The notes: generated from the letters alone by a model not told the origin. 64,000 nucleotides of DNA from Isoetes taiwanensis (GCA_021234155.1 JAJEKV010000026.1:17102283-17166282); one strand, 5' to 3'; positions 1-11,190 are shown, counted from the first letter of the stretch. Program-made: numbers and translations.

Positions 1-890
1 GTAATCCAAAAGTCTCCTTTCCATGTTTATAACAATTCCTTCACCACATTGATCGCCACATTGTCTATTTTCAGAAGATGGTCAACATGAACGATGCTTG
101 TCTCCCAAAACTAGCTTATATCATGGCAATGGGGCCACAACGCCTCAAGGCCTGCTGGAGGGAAAAGAGAGCTCAATGGATGGCTAGATGGAATGTGCAG
201 GAGCACAGGTGCACACATGTGCAAACAGAGGCAGATCGCCATAGCTTGAGGCAATATCTTGACGCTTGCTTCATCAGCAAGCTTTGGGATGCCAGCCCCT
301 TGAACAGGTCAAGACAAAGACACTACCGCCACCACATAAATCCCACATTGGAACGAGGCCCACAATGCTACTGCGCACCCACTTGCCCATGAAAAGACGC
401 GGACTCATTGCCTCCATTCGCGAGGGGCACATCATCTTCGGTTGAGGCAGGCCCGGATGGATTGGTGAGCCACGTCGGGGCGGGGCTCATCAATGCTTTG
501 CCAAATGGGAGTCATTGAGGATGAATCTCATACCCTTCAAAGTTGCCCGGCATATGATCAAATCCGAATGCGCTATCTTTGAGTTGGTCGGCCTGACCAG
601 CCGCTACATGTGACATTGAGCACGGCATCCGTACGGATGCTAGGATCATACCTTCAGGAGGTCATGGACATGCGAGATCAGCTATGTCCTCGGGCACGCA
701 CTTGACATGTACATACACATTTATTTCCGATGATGTATACTTGTACAGTTTGACAGCATTCTTATTACTGCCACGGTTTTTCCCTCGAAAACCCTTCGGG
801 GCGGGGGTTTTTTAACCCGGACAGTAATAAGTTTGTTGCGCTCCTTCTGGGTCCCATAGGCCGATTGGTCTCAGTGGACGATAAAAAAAC
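1..890. other. no confident gene; possible retroelement tail
   Basis: I see no supportable gene here. A 104-codon open frame (78-392, plus) has no recognisable motif. Around 770-815 there is a C/G-rich hairpin (CCCTTCGGGGCGGGGG context), followed by a short A-run at 883-889 and then a pentanucleotide repeat. A-run plus short tandem repeat is the sort of 3' tail left by plant LINEs, so this may be the end of a degraded non-LTR element on the plus strand. That is inference; no reverse transcriptase motif is visible. Confidence 0.25.
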
Positions 891-910
891 TATTCTATTC
901 TATTCTATTC
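891..910. repeat. (TATTC)4 microsatellite
   Basis: Four perfect tandem TATTC units sit directly before the end of the copia gag relic. Their position right after an A-run makes them a candidate retrotransposon 3' tail. Confidence 0.9.
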
Positions 911-1450
911 AAAGAATTGTGGCAGGCTATTCAGAAGCATGCACACTTTCTCATCTTCTGTTACATCCATGCCCGTGGATTGCAACTCATCAAGCAGATC
1001 CTTCATTTGGCAAGTATGTTCCATGAAATCATTCCCTTCCTGCAACTGTAAGTTATACAATTTCTTACGCAGTGCAAGCCGATTCCCTGCCAAGTTTGAA
1101 GCATAATGACTCAGTAAGATCGTCCAAATCTCACATGCAGTGTTTGCATTCTTCACAAGCCGTGCTGGAACATCTTCCAGACTGGAGCAAATGATTAGTC
1201 TCGCCTTCCGATCTCTCTCAAGGATTTCTTTGATGGAGTGATCAAGTACCACTTCAACAGTGGCATTTTTAGGGACAGTGAGTGATACGGACACTGGTTC
1301 ACTCGACATTTCCAGAGCAAGATTGGGATTCTTCACAACTTCCCAAAGGTCTTTATCTTCAAGAATCATCTATATGCGCCACTTCCAGCTTTGGAAGTCC
1401 CTCCCGTTAAACCTTGGAATCATCCTCCATTCAAATGAACTCAAGGTCAT
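905..1450 (-). pseudogene. Ty1/copia gag (UBN2-type) fragment
   Basis: Reading the minus strand from ATG 1450, the protein begins with the copia gag signature FNGRDFQSWKWRI, then a TAG stop (CAG to TAG by one change), then an open 154-codon frame beginning MILEDKDLWEVV. It continues through the UBN2 core (ARLIICSSLEDVPARLVKN, CEIWTILLSHY, NRLALRKKLYNLQL, LLDELQSTGMDVTEDEKV, LLNSLPQFFE). In intact copia elements this is followed by a CCHC zinc knuckle, protease, integrase and RT-RNase H; none of these is present and the frame ends at 905. So it is a truncated gag fragment with one in-frame stop, not an active element. Family assignment is firm from the W-x-W-K and LLxSLP motifs. Confidence 0.85.
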
Positions 1451-2090
1451 GGATGCAGATAGATAAATGACAAAGGACATATAAAGGACAAGTAATAACT
1501 GAGTGTAAAGGCAATTAATGGCAAAAGCGACTGATGCGTACAAATATTAAGTTTGACGGAGTGGGCTCATAACCTATCGAACAATTGAACAAGAAATGAA
1601 CAAAGAACAATAGGAAATCAGAGAGATCAGATAACTCAGATGCTTGATTATTAGAAAAACTCAGTGGTTTTGCCTCAGAAGGCTACAACCATAAATATAT
1701 ATCGTTATCTGAATCTAATGCATGAATTGCTCCAAAGATTATAATTTAAGGAACTACTAAAAACTAATGGCATGATTCTCGCTTTAACTTGAATCATGTT
1801 TTTGACCATTCGATGATCAAAACAGTTAAAAAAAAATTTGAAGCATAGGACTCTTGGACCATATACAACTTTAACAAATATCCATATCTACTTACTTAAA
1901 ATGTTTTTAAGGGGTGGGTGTCCTCTTTTTTCTAATCGCCTGTAGACATTAGAATCTGGCAAAAATGAGAAAATTTTGTGATCAGAAAATCAAAATCCAG
2001 CATAAAAAATCTGGAAATGCAAAAATTTATGACGTTGATTTTTCCCCTTTTTACTATATTTTTCGCCTAGGGTTTGAGCCATTTCTGGAT
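1451..2090. other. A/T-rich spacer, nothing recognised
   Basis: No coding region, tandem repeat or terminal inverted repeat is apparent. It forms the left flank of the Crypton-like element. Confidence 0.5.
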
Positions 2091-2098
2091 AAGGAAAA

Positions 2099-2144
2099 GC
2101 CTCGTTACACGACTTTCCGTGTTGGAAAGTGGGCCGAACGAGGC
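2099..2144. repeat. nested inverted repeat at Crypton left end
   Basis: Outer arms GCCTCGTT (2099-2106) and AACGAGGC (2137-2144) enclose inner arms ACTTTCC (2112-2118) and GGAAAGT (2124-2130) separated by a 5-bp GTGTT spacer. Two short inverted arms around a small asymmetric spacer is the general layout of tyrosine-recombinase core sites. The right-hand repeat near 5011-5044 does not keep the inner palindrome. Confidence 0.6.
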
Positions 2145-2846
2145 TTTGCCCTAATGTAAAGGGATGTTGGCTCGCATTCTGCCACGTCAGCCGATATGTC
2201 ATCTGCCACGTCAGCCAAAAACCTTTACGAAGTTCTTGCGAATCATTTTTTCCTTCCTTTCTTTTTGCTTCTGGCTATAGCGATCGTTGCAGCGCTCGCA
2301 TGTTTCTTGAGCTTTTAGGCTCTACATGCTGCTGCATGCCATTCAGAAACACTTTTTCCTTGCAGCGCCTTCATTTTTCCTTGCAGCACCTTAATTTTCT
2401 TCATTTTCTGAAGTTTTGAAGCGGTGCCTTTATTTTTGGTAGCAGCACCTTAGTTTTATGGTGTCATGACGATTAGCGCCTTGATTCTCAGTGCTCTTGA
2501 TGGCAGTGTTCTTGATTCCCAGTGTTCTAGGTAGTTTTCATGAGTTTTAGGTTGATTTTCTTAGTATTCTCTAATTCTTACGTTGATTTTCTGGGAGTAA
2601 CATGCAGAAGGTTATGAGTCGCTTTAGGCTCTGTTATGGCTTTTATGAATATTAAGCTGTATTCTTGTATTTTTTGAGGCTTCTACCTTGGTTTCTGAAG
2701 TTCTAAAGGCAGATTCGTTCTATATTTTAGGATAAGGTAAATTAAATCGTCCAAGTTTTCTCTTTTTATAAAATATTACAGATCTAACTTGTTTACCTGT
2801 CTTTTTCAGGTTTTTGACGCTTCTTCAGTAACTTTGAAGGTTGTAA

Positions 2847-4991
2847 TGGCGTCAAATCGAGCCTTGTTGTGCTATTTAGTGTATGTACTCATTTTGTTTG
2901 AAGGTTTTGTGGTTTCTCAGTCTACTATGGCTGAGATAGATGCACCTGGCTTTATCTTGAACATCACTCAAGAGATTGGAGGTGCAGATCATTGTATTTT
3001 CTTGGATAATTCAGAATGTGAGGTTGATTTTGAGACAGAGCTTCTGAAAGAGTTTGGGGATGCCGAGATTGACGAGTACTTATGTGATGTTGAAAAGATG
3101 CCAGGGTTTTTTGGAACTGAGTCTAACAAAGAAAATGTTTCTAGTGTTGTTTCTGAAAATGTTATTGGTAATGGATCTGGAAAAGAAGTGCCTTTCCTAG
3201 AGCTTGATGATGAGTTAGTAAGGGAAGTTAATTCTGTTGGCACAAAGATAGATAAAATAGAATGGGCTCGATCCAGATTTGATCACTGGAGAGTGAAGAA
3301 AGGATTGTCAATTGAGAAAAGAATTGAGGAATTGGGTTTGATGGAGTTTGCTCGAATGTTGGAGCAGTTTATGCTTCAAGTTTGCAAGCTTAGTGGATAT
3401 CTTTACCCTACTGAAACGTAAGCACAGATTTAGTTTAGTTTTTTATTTTAGTATTTTATGTAAATACTAACTGGTTGCTACTTGTTGCAGGCTGCAAGAT
3501 ATCTAGAGAAAATTCGGAGTTATTATCAGAGGAGCACAGGAAATGAGAATAGGGCGTACTGGTATTGAGGAGATACCATTTGAGATCAAGAAGAGTCCAA
3601 TATTTGCTAATGCCAGAAAGGCATGTGTTGCTAGTATGAGAAGATCTAGATTGACTCTTGGTATTTGTGGCAAGCGTAAGAAAGTTGATGGGATACGTTA
3701 CAGCACAGAACAGGCACTTTTGTCTGATATGGACCATTCTATTTTTAGTAACAGGGGTCTTCAGAGAAGGTTTATGTACTACTATGTCTCAAGGTTTGCT
3801 ATTAGAGAGAGAGATGAGTTATGTTGTGACTGATTTTGTAGTTTTGGTAGTTGATGCTAAGGAGAGAGAATGAGCAAAAATCATCGTGTCACAATGGAGA
3901 AGTATTAGTAAGAGTCATTCAGGCAACCTGTTCGATGTTTTGAAGATGATGTTGTGCTGACATTGAAATGTCTTGTTCGACATTTACCTAAACCTGAAGA
4001 TGAAAATGCACCATGGTTCATATTCATGCAGTGCATCAATTCACCAAAATCACATGTAAGTTTATTCTGCTTTTACTTTTTGTTTTTTTTTATATTTAAT
4101 TTGCAATACTTAAACTTATCTGTTGCAGGTCTTGTACAACAAAAAGCATAGAGTGAGCGCAAAAGTGTTAGGATCTTGGATGAAATATATGTTGAAGACA
4201 ATAGGCGTTGAAGGTAAATTTTCGGGTAAATTTGGAAGAACATCAGTTGTTAGTAGGCTAGCAAGGGCGAATGTTCTCGTGGAAGTTGGAATGGATGTGA
4301 CTGGGCACAGGACTACTGGAGCATACAAGCGGTAAGTGTAGCCTTCCTTTTGGTAGCTTTAATTATTCTAGGGTTTATTCTTATATATTTGCTTTCAATT
4401 AGGTACGATAAGACTAAAGATTTGAAGTGTAAGGCTGCAATGTCGATAATTGAAAAGCCTTTCAATGACGATGGCATACACAAGATGTTTGATGAGGTAT
4501 ATGAGAGTGAGTTAAGGTCCTATGATCAACCGCAGAATACAGGTACTTTTTCTATAATGGAGGCGCCTCAGAATGTCGATTCTTCAGCAGGTTAGTAATT
4601 ATATTTTAGTGGTTATTAGATAGAAATTAGTGATAGTAATTGAATAGATCATTGTACTTGTGCAGGTAGTATGAAATTGGTTGGTAATGTTGCAATTGAA
4701 GATTCTGCTGCTGTTGAGAGTCAACCACCTGGAGCTGCTGCTGTGAATCCTATTATTCCGATACCTGTGTCTGATTTAGATGATCCTTTCTTCGACAATT
4801 TTTCCCTTGAAGAAATTGCAGGAAAAGATGTGAGATTGAGGAAGGCCTTCAACTTATCAGTGGAAGTTGGTAATACTAGCTTTTCAGGAGGAACATTTCA
4901 TAACTGTATCATTGTACCTGGAGGAAGCAACATTGATCTGTCCGAGTTTGTGAAGAATATTGTAGCTAGATCAAGTGTGAAGGAGATTTGA
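2847..4991 (+). pseudogene. DUF3504 / Crypton-type tyrosine recombinase, interrupted
   Basis: Exon 1 (ATG 2847 to about 3417) gives an acidic leader, then a SAM-like core-binding domain (WARSRFDHWRVKKGLSIEK, RMLEQFMLQVCKLSGYLYP), as in animal and fungal DUF3504 proteins. The next block (3491-3833) carries GLQRRFMYYYVSRFAIRERDEL, equivalent to the FGLRGGEE region, but needs frameshifts near 3491-3545. Stops also interrupt 3833-3945. After an intron (about 4054-4129) comes the catalytic part: NKKHRVSAKVLGSWMK, GKFGRTSVVSRLARANVLVE, VGMDVTGHRTTGAYKR, which supplies the conserved Arg, the H-x-x-R-like GHR and the nucleophile Tyr. Another intron (about 4332-4402) leads to YDKTKDLKCKAAMS, and the last exon ends FSGGTFHNCIIV, resembling the C-terminal tail common in this family. 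I infer a Crypton-derived gene decayed by frameshifts and stops; a domesticated, more complexly spliced gene is less likely. Confidence 0.7.
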
Positions 4992-5044
4992 AGTATTTGC
5001 AGTTTTACTTAAGGCAAAGGCCTCTTACACGATTTTCCATGTTG

Positions 5045-5818
5045 TTTTTACTTTTTCAATGTAACCGAGTTGAGAACTATATGAATGGCAATCTTGAACT
5101 GATATTTTGAACTGTGATTTTACTGTGTCATTCTTGAATTTTTACTAACCTTTCAATTTTTTTTACTAACCATTCTGCAAATTTTACTCTTCATTTTCAA
5201 AACTTTTACTAGCCAATTCTCTTACCTTTAGTATACTTTCAGGATAAGGTTCTAAAAAGAATAATAACTTCCAAAAAAAAAAAAAAGTTTAATGTAATTC
5301 TCAATAAAAGGTTAGAATATATCCGCCACGCATTATCATAAGAAGATTAGCCTACTTTTATTTTGGACTTTTGCGTTTTAATGAAAATAAAATGAGCCAA
5401 CATTCCTTTTGCGAAAAAGTAGTAACATGCTTTTACAAAGGTTCTAAAAAATAATAATAACTTCCTCATTATCATAGCGTTAGAATAATTCATTTTTATG
5501 GAAAAACATTCCTTTACTAAAAAAGTAGGAGGCTAGATTTGATACATGGTAATTCATTTTATGGAAAACGACGATTTTAGGTCGCTGCACCGGAGAAGTA
5601 AAAGGCATGGATCCGTTTTAGAAACAATCGGAGGAGGTGCCAGCACATGATTAATCTATTTTGCAAAGGCTGTGCAGGCGCCAAAGCATCGGACATAGAC
5701 CGAATTTGAAGGAAAACAGGAATTGATTTTTGCATTGAATCTGGTTATTGAAAGCTTCTTTCATCGAATTCTTGCAACTAAGCTTTATCTTAAAGATTCA
5801 AAGGGCTGAAGTTAAAAG
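5045..5818. other. A/T-rich intergenic
   Basis: There is a run of A at about 5274-5286 and related short segments around 5250 and 5440 (TTCTAAAAA-AATAATAACTTCC), suggesting an old local duplication. No coding region is recognised. Confidence 0.5.
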
Positions 5819-6068
5819 ATGGGACGGCTTCTTCTTCATCCAAAGTAAGTCTTTATTCCTTTCTATTTCTTTGCATGTTATTTTCCATTCTCTATTTTGA
5901 TAGGCTGTAAACTTCTTAGTTGTGAAGGGTTTTTTGTGCTAGATACATCTAAGTTTTGTATTATATTCTTTGCTCAGATTCGAAACCAATTTAGATGATG
6001 AAGAAGCCATCTATCAGATGACGAAGAAACAAGATCGCGCAATTGTTATGGATCAAGAAATAGCTTGA
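5819..6068 (+). CDS. two-exon 38-codon ORF (possible microprotein or truncated 5' gene end)
   Basis: ATG 5819 opens MGRLLLHPK, and the sequence then has a GTAAGT donor after 5844. An acceptor (TTTGCTCAG) ends at 5977. Joining 5819-5844 to 5978-6068 keeps frame (26 + 91 = 117 nt) and gives 38 residues continuing FETNLDDEEAIYQMTKKQDR to a TGA. The splice sites are near consensus and the composition is protein-like (acidic then mixed charge). Just after the stop there is AAAAAGGTAC, which could be the next donor, so the stop may be a nonsense mutation in what was a longer gene. I do not recognise the family. The TTT-rich region downstream to 7370 holds nothing supportable. Confidence 0.35.
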
Positions 6069-7375
6069 GCATAAAAAGGTACATAAAATGTCATATTATC
6101 ATTTTGATATGCTAAAGCATCCAATGATTGAAAATTCTAGATTATCATCATTTGGGAAACTATTATTGTAGCAAATTCTTTGTTTTTTACGAAGTCCATA
6201 AGCATTAAAGTTTTTCCTAGGGTTCAGAGTTCAATTTCCTCATGTGGCTTTTTCTAGAGAACCACCAATGGTCTAGAAAATTGGACCCCTAACTGGCTAC
6301 AGGAGAGCAATATTTCTGGTTGCACTATCTGCACTATAACTGTAGGAAGTTTGACCAGTGCCAATTTGTTAATTGGAGGGCATAGAGAAGCCAAGTTTTG
6401 TTATAATCCAGTTATGGCACAGTCTGAGTAAATCAAGTCTGGCTATGACAATTTGAGAGTTCTTAATGCATCTCAACTAAGAGCTCAATCTTGCTTTCAT
6501 TGATTGTCCATATCCAGATTTCCATATGTAGTGGTGCATTTGTAATTGACAAGAGAGACTTTGGCAGCTGTTATGTAATACAAGTTCTTATATCCTGAAT
6601 TTGGATGAAAAGATGTCTGGTTGTTGGGTAAATACTATTTCATTACAGTTCCATGTTTTTGCATGTTTTACTACATTGATTGATATATATATGAATAAGA
6701 CGACATTTTAATATTATGATAATAATTATGATGGCATTCAATTTGATTGTACTCTTGATAACAGAGAACATGGGCATAACACTAGCAACGTTATAAATTG
6801 TCTTTTGTTTGATTTTGTCAAAATCCATCCAAGTTACAGTTAACAAATTCCATCCCTTATCAAGTACTTTGTGAAATTCTTGCTGGATACATTCTCGGAG
6901 TGCATGCATAAGGTTGGCAAATTATCTCTCACTATGATTTTATTAATGATTTGGTAGAAAATAGGGGTTAGGGTTTTGGTAAAAAAAAATTGGACCTTGG
7001 CTAACTGCAAAGACTGAGTTGATGTCAACTTCAGCTACATGAGCAGTGGCGCTATACATCGCCTGATTAATGAAGTGGCCATAATGCTGATGTAAATGGG
7101 TTTAACAAACAGATGTGCAAACACCTCTATGATTAGGAAAATTGTCTTGGAGTGAAGAGTGAAACTGTAGGTTGCAATTGGGAGTTATGTGTGTATTTAT
7201 AGGAAGAACCCAATTTTTTTTGAATTTTTTAGGTTTTGGAAGTGTCTATCATTTTGAGATCTAACTAGATATTGGGGTGAAAGCATGTTGTAGTGGAACA
7301 CCCTGGGTGTCACCCCTGTCCTCCTAAAAATGTGGTGGGAGATATCAAATTTGTGGTGCGATTTTAAATGTTTGT
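6069..7375. other. A/T-rich intergenic with one dispersed repeat
   Basis: Only 7277-7302 is notable: GTGAAAGCATGTTGTAGTGG recurs on the opposite strand near 20015-20040, and both copies are followed by related GTGGTGGGA sequence about 60 bp on, so this is a dispersed repeat family. No gene seen. Confidence 0.5.
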
Positions 7376-8340
7376 TTGGCGCCTAGTGATGTAATTTGCC
7401 TTGATTCAATCATTTCCTCAACCGCAACAACCCGATTCCCTACGCCACCCGCCCCATTCCAATTTCCCGCCACCCGTCCCATTCCAATCTCCACCGAACC
7501 GATTTCTAAACCCACGACCCACCCACCCGCCTTTCCTGAAGCACACGGCTATGGTGCTTAATCCGGTTGGGATCAATCCGTTCATACCTTCAATCATTTA
7601 ATTTGGAAGCAAATCTGCCACGAGATAAGAGAAAGAGAACTCCGTAACAAGAACGGGATCATAAAAGACGCCAAAGGAAAAGACAAAGGGAAGCTAAAGA
7701 AGAATTAGCAAAAATTGCAACAAAATAGAGGGAGGATCCACTGAACGGCCTCTACCAGCGCCGGATGGTATTAAAATTGTTATCTTCATTTCATAGCACC
7801 ACTAAAGGCTTGTCTAACAAATGATAAGAAAGAGGTTTTACTAGATTATCTCGGCAGGATGACACAATGGACAAATGCATTTTGGCGAAAGAGTCAAAGA
7901 TTTGCAAGCCAAGAGCATTGTGGTCGTCCAACCCCCTCGTGGCTTCCATTCAACTTGTGAAGAAGTCTAAGAGCAATGACAGCTTTAGCGCCAAAGAGTA
8001 GTTGCCTTGCTATGGCCGTAAGAGGAAGCATTAATACCGAAAGTGCTAATCCCCGGTGCTGCTCGGGGTTTTGGTAAACCGGGGGTGTTCATCCTAGGAA
8101 TCTTACCAAAGCAAAATTGAAGAGGGAAGAGATAGATTGCAAAGGGGGAAATGGGTTTTGTACAAAAGAGTTAGAAGAGCGGTGTCATAGAACTTGTGCA
8201 AAGAATTTTGGACCGAAAAAAAGAGGGTCTCTCCAAATGCAAAGGATGTTAAGTTCGTAAGATTGGAACGAAATGTAAGAGAGGATCATGCCACTCACTA
8301 TCCGGAAGAATCACGGTGTTATTTCATTTCTTCATCTTCA
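7376..8340 (+). pseudogene. decayed coding fragments, Pro-rich then Lys/Arg-rich
   Basis: From 7401 a Pro-rich frame (FPQPQQPDSLRHPPHSNF, PPPVPFQSPPNRF) is built on an internally repeated CCCATTCCAAT segment. Downstream, 7620-8340 has codon-like texture (many AAG/GAG codons, KKSKSNDSF-type strings) but stops in all frames. It looks like the remains of one transposon-type gene on the plus strand. No family motif survives, so I assign no function. Confidence 0.3.
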
Positions 8341-8344
8341 CCAC

Positions 8345-8935
8345 ATTTTTATTGTTAATGTGGTATGTGGTTAGTGATTGCTTGTGATATGTGGTTGCTT
8401 TGGGTTAGTGATTGCTTGTGGTGTGTGGTGCCTATTAATCTTTGTGATATATGATATGTGTTTGCCTAGTGTGGTGAGGCACGTGGTGTGAAATAAATGC
8501 CGTCAATATATGCTTTGTGGTGCCTAGTGTGGTGAATAACATGGTGTAAAATACATCTTTAATATATGCTATGTGGTGCCTAGTGTGGTGAAAAAATATG
8601 GTGTAAAATAAATGCTCTAAATATACGCTTTGTGGTGCCTAGTGTGGTGAATAACATGGTGTAAAATAAATGTTTGTAATATATGCTATGTGGTCCCTAG
8701 TGTGGTGAATAACATGGTGTGGTGTCTAGTGTGGTGTCTAGTGTGGTGCCGTGGTGGTGCCTAGTGTGGTGCCTAGTGTGGTTAAAAAACATGGTGTAAA
8801 ATAAATGTTTGAATATATTCTATGTGGTGCCTAGTGTGGTGAATAACGAGGTGTAAGATGAATGTCCAGTAATATATGCTATGTTTAATAGAAATCTCAA
8901 TCGCTTAATTGACAGGGTGAAAGTGACACACGAAA
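8345..8935. repeat. short-period degenerate tandem repeat (56-60 bp)
   Basis: Units carry GTGGTGCCTAGTGTGGTGAA, a variable ATGGTGTAAAATAAATG part and AATATATGCTATGT. Unit starts at 8519, 8575 and 8634 give spacings of 56 and 59 bp, with further copies to about 8885. A section at 8715-8780 has collapsed to repeats of GTGGTGTCTAGT alone. Confidence 0.85.
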
Positions 8936-8948
8936 AATTACATTAAGG

Positions 8949-9228
8949 ATGGACGTAATGGGACAGAGAATCATTGGAAATCACACATCAAATGCAAGGT
9001 CAATCATTCAAAAGTCGGTCCGCGGCAGAAGCATTGGGGAAAACCATAAATCTAGTTTTGCATGCGCACATTGGCTTATCACAATCCAAATATATGGCGG
9101 AAGAAAACGTAGGAGAACACGAAAGCACAAACAATTTCACCGGCTCAAATGCAAAAGATCCGGTAGGACCTATACTAGAGCAAATAAACCAGAACAGAGG
9201 CGATATTAGAGGAGCGGAGGACCCATGA
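8949..9228 (+). CDS. unassigned short ORF fragment
   Basis: Two overlapping frames are open for about 84 codons; the one starting near 8974 (MEITHQMQGQSFKSRSAAEA, later NQNRGDIRGAEDP) has more protein-like composition. No motif or signal peptide is visible. It sits between two repeat tracts and is probably a transposon protein remnant. Confidence 0.2.
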
Positions 9229-9319
9229 ATTCCGAGGTATTCTAGGCTTAAAACATAGGTTAATTCCCCGATGGGCTTAAAGAATTAGAAGCCAAGGCGT
9301 TGATAGGCGCTGCCATTAT

Positions 9320-9640
9320 AAACTATTTTCTCGATTAAACAAAAGGCACAAGGCCTGATTACATCCACACAAGGCCATCATATGTTAAAACAAGATACCG
9401 TAATACTTCTAATTAGAAATTTACACAAGGTTCAAAAGGCACAAGGCCATCATATATTCAAAAAGGCACTAAGGCCATCATATATTACAAAGAGGCACTA
9501 AGGCCCTCAGATCACAAGGGGTGAGTTCATTAAGGGGTGAGATCAAATGAAGGCACTAAGGCCTATATACCATCTGTTTTCAAAAATACAAAGGCACAAA
9601 AGGCCTGTAGACTAACTTGATCAAAAAAAAAAAAAAGGTG
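9320..9640. repeat. degenerate short repeats with AAGGCACAAGGCC core
   Basis: The core AAAGGCAC(A/T)AAGGCC followed by ATCATAT or similar recurs at least seven times with irregular spacing (about 30-60 bp). The tract ends in a run of A at 9627-9639. Confidence 0.75.
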
Positions 9641-10374
9641 GCACAAATTGGGACTTCAAGCTTCATCCAGAAGAAAAAAGTGAAGAAAATTAGTTTAGAA
9701 TACATAAAAGAAAGCAAAAATTTAATGCATGCATGCTACTTACTCAGAGAAAATTTTGGAGTTCCAAAAACTTCATGTTCTTCTTTCGCCTTCTACCTCT
9801 TCTTCTTCTTCTTTGGTCTGGTCTTCGCCGATTCGTTATCGTAATCTTGAGAATCAAATTGATCATCGAAGAAGCTTCATCGAGGAATCGAAATTAGAGG
9901 AGGATTCCACCTCTTCCGAAGCTCCAAAGATCTTCGAGCTTTGAGAAGAGGTGGAATGAGACTCGAGAGCTCTCGTGCTCGTGGCTCTCTGCACCGGGCT
10001 CTCGTGTTCTGCCCAAAGAAATGGTAATTTGGCCAAGATCCTATTTCATAACCGCCATCACCTGTGCAAAGGAATTGAAAGCGCTTCCTTTAGGGAGGGA
10101 GAGAGCCAAAGGGAGAGGGAGAGGCGTGAGCCGGAGGGAGAGCGGGCAAAAGCCAGCCGACATTCTCGCTGGAAGGAATTGGACGATGCTTCTCCTTCAC
10201 GACCATAGCCTATAAAGGCTGGCATGAAATTAATTTCGTAGGCTACGATTTTAGGATTTCGTACCATTAGCATCTTTATTCCTAAAGATTTAGTAGGCAA
10301 CTAATAATAACCTCGAAAGGACCATTATTTTATTTTCTAAAAAACATAAAAAATATATATATATATCTATCTTG
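9641..10374. other. low-complexity spacer with purine-rich and CT-rich patches
   Basis: CT-rich patch at about 9770-9830, GAGAGCTCTCGTG repeats at 9960-10010, and GGGAGAGAG runs at 10095-10145. Open frames across it follow the low-complexity DNA and I do not call genes. Confidence 0.4.
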
Positions 10375-10384
10375 AATTGGCCAT

Positions 10385-11190
10385 TCATGAATAGCTCCAA
10401 CATGCCACCTACGATGCACCACATGATTCACCAAGGTCATGTAAAGGCTCAAGCATGCCAAGGTAGCTCAAATATGCCACCTAGGCTCCAACATGCCAAG
10501 GTGGCTCAAACATGCCACGTAAGCTCCAACATGCCACCTACGATGCACCACATGATTCACCACATGATTCACCAAATGCACCTCATGATTCACCACATGC
10601 ACCATTTGCATCACCAAACATGTTGGTCAATGAAAGTCAAACATGTAACAAAGGTCATGTAAAGGCTCAAGCATGCCAAGGTGGCTCAAATATGCCACCT
10701 AGGCTCCAACATGCCAAGGTGGCTCAAACATGCCACGTGAAGCTCCAACATGCCACCCACGATGCACCACATGATTCACCACATGATTCACCAAATGCAC
10801 CTCATGATTCACCACATGCACCATTTGCATCACCAAACATGTTGGTCAATGAAAGTCAAACATGTAACAAAGGTCATGTAAAGGCTCAAGCATGCCAAGG
10901 TGGCTCAAATATGCCACCTAGGGCTCCAACATGCCAAGGTGGCTCAAACATGCCACATAAGCTCCAACATGCCACCTACGATGCACCACATGATTCACCA
11001 CATGATTCACCAAATACACCTCATGATTCACCACATGCACCATTTGCATCACCAAACATGTTGGTCAATGAAAGTCAAACATGCCACGTAAGCTCCAACA
11101 TGCCACCTACGATTCACCACATGATTCACCACATGGTTCACCAAATGCACCACATGATTCACCACATGCACCATTTGCATCACCACATCT
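10385..11190. repeat. 219-bp tandem satellite, about 3.7 copies
   Basis: The segment CATGTTGGTCAATGAAAGTC recurs at 10619, 10838 and 11057, giving exactly 219 bp twice. Inside each unit are subrepeats of ACATGATTCACC and of CTCCAACATGCCA. Because 219 is divisible by 3 and the unit is stop-poor, long open frames appear (for example 10512-11204), but these follow the repeat and have no domain. Confidence 0.9.

Larger units (their letters stand above)
2091..5044 (+). mobile_element. Crypton-like tyrosine-recombinase element (degenerate)
   Basis: The interval is delimited by an imperfect 34-bp direct repeat: 2091-2124 and 5011-5044 match at 27 of 34 positions without gaps, both ending TTTTCC/TTTCC-xTGTTG and both containing TTACACGA. 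Between them lies a plus-strand, intron-containing DUF3504-type recombinase gene that ends 20 bp before the right repeat. Cryptons lack long terminal inverted repeats and move by tyrosine recombinase through a circular intermediate, so short direct terminal sequences around a single YR gene is the expected architecture. The exact ends are uncertain, since the repeats could be subterminal. The coding part is broken, so mobility in cis is unlikely. Confidence 0.55.

Noticed and set aside
3456..3737. 93-codon minus-strand ORF in the Crypton
   Set aside because: Antisense frame of the recombinase exons.
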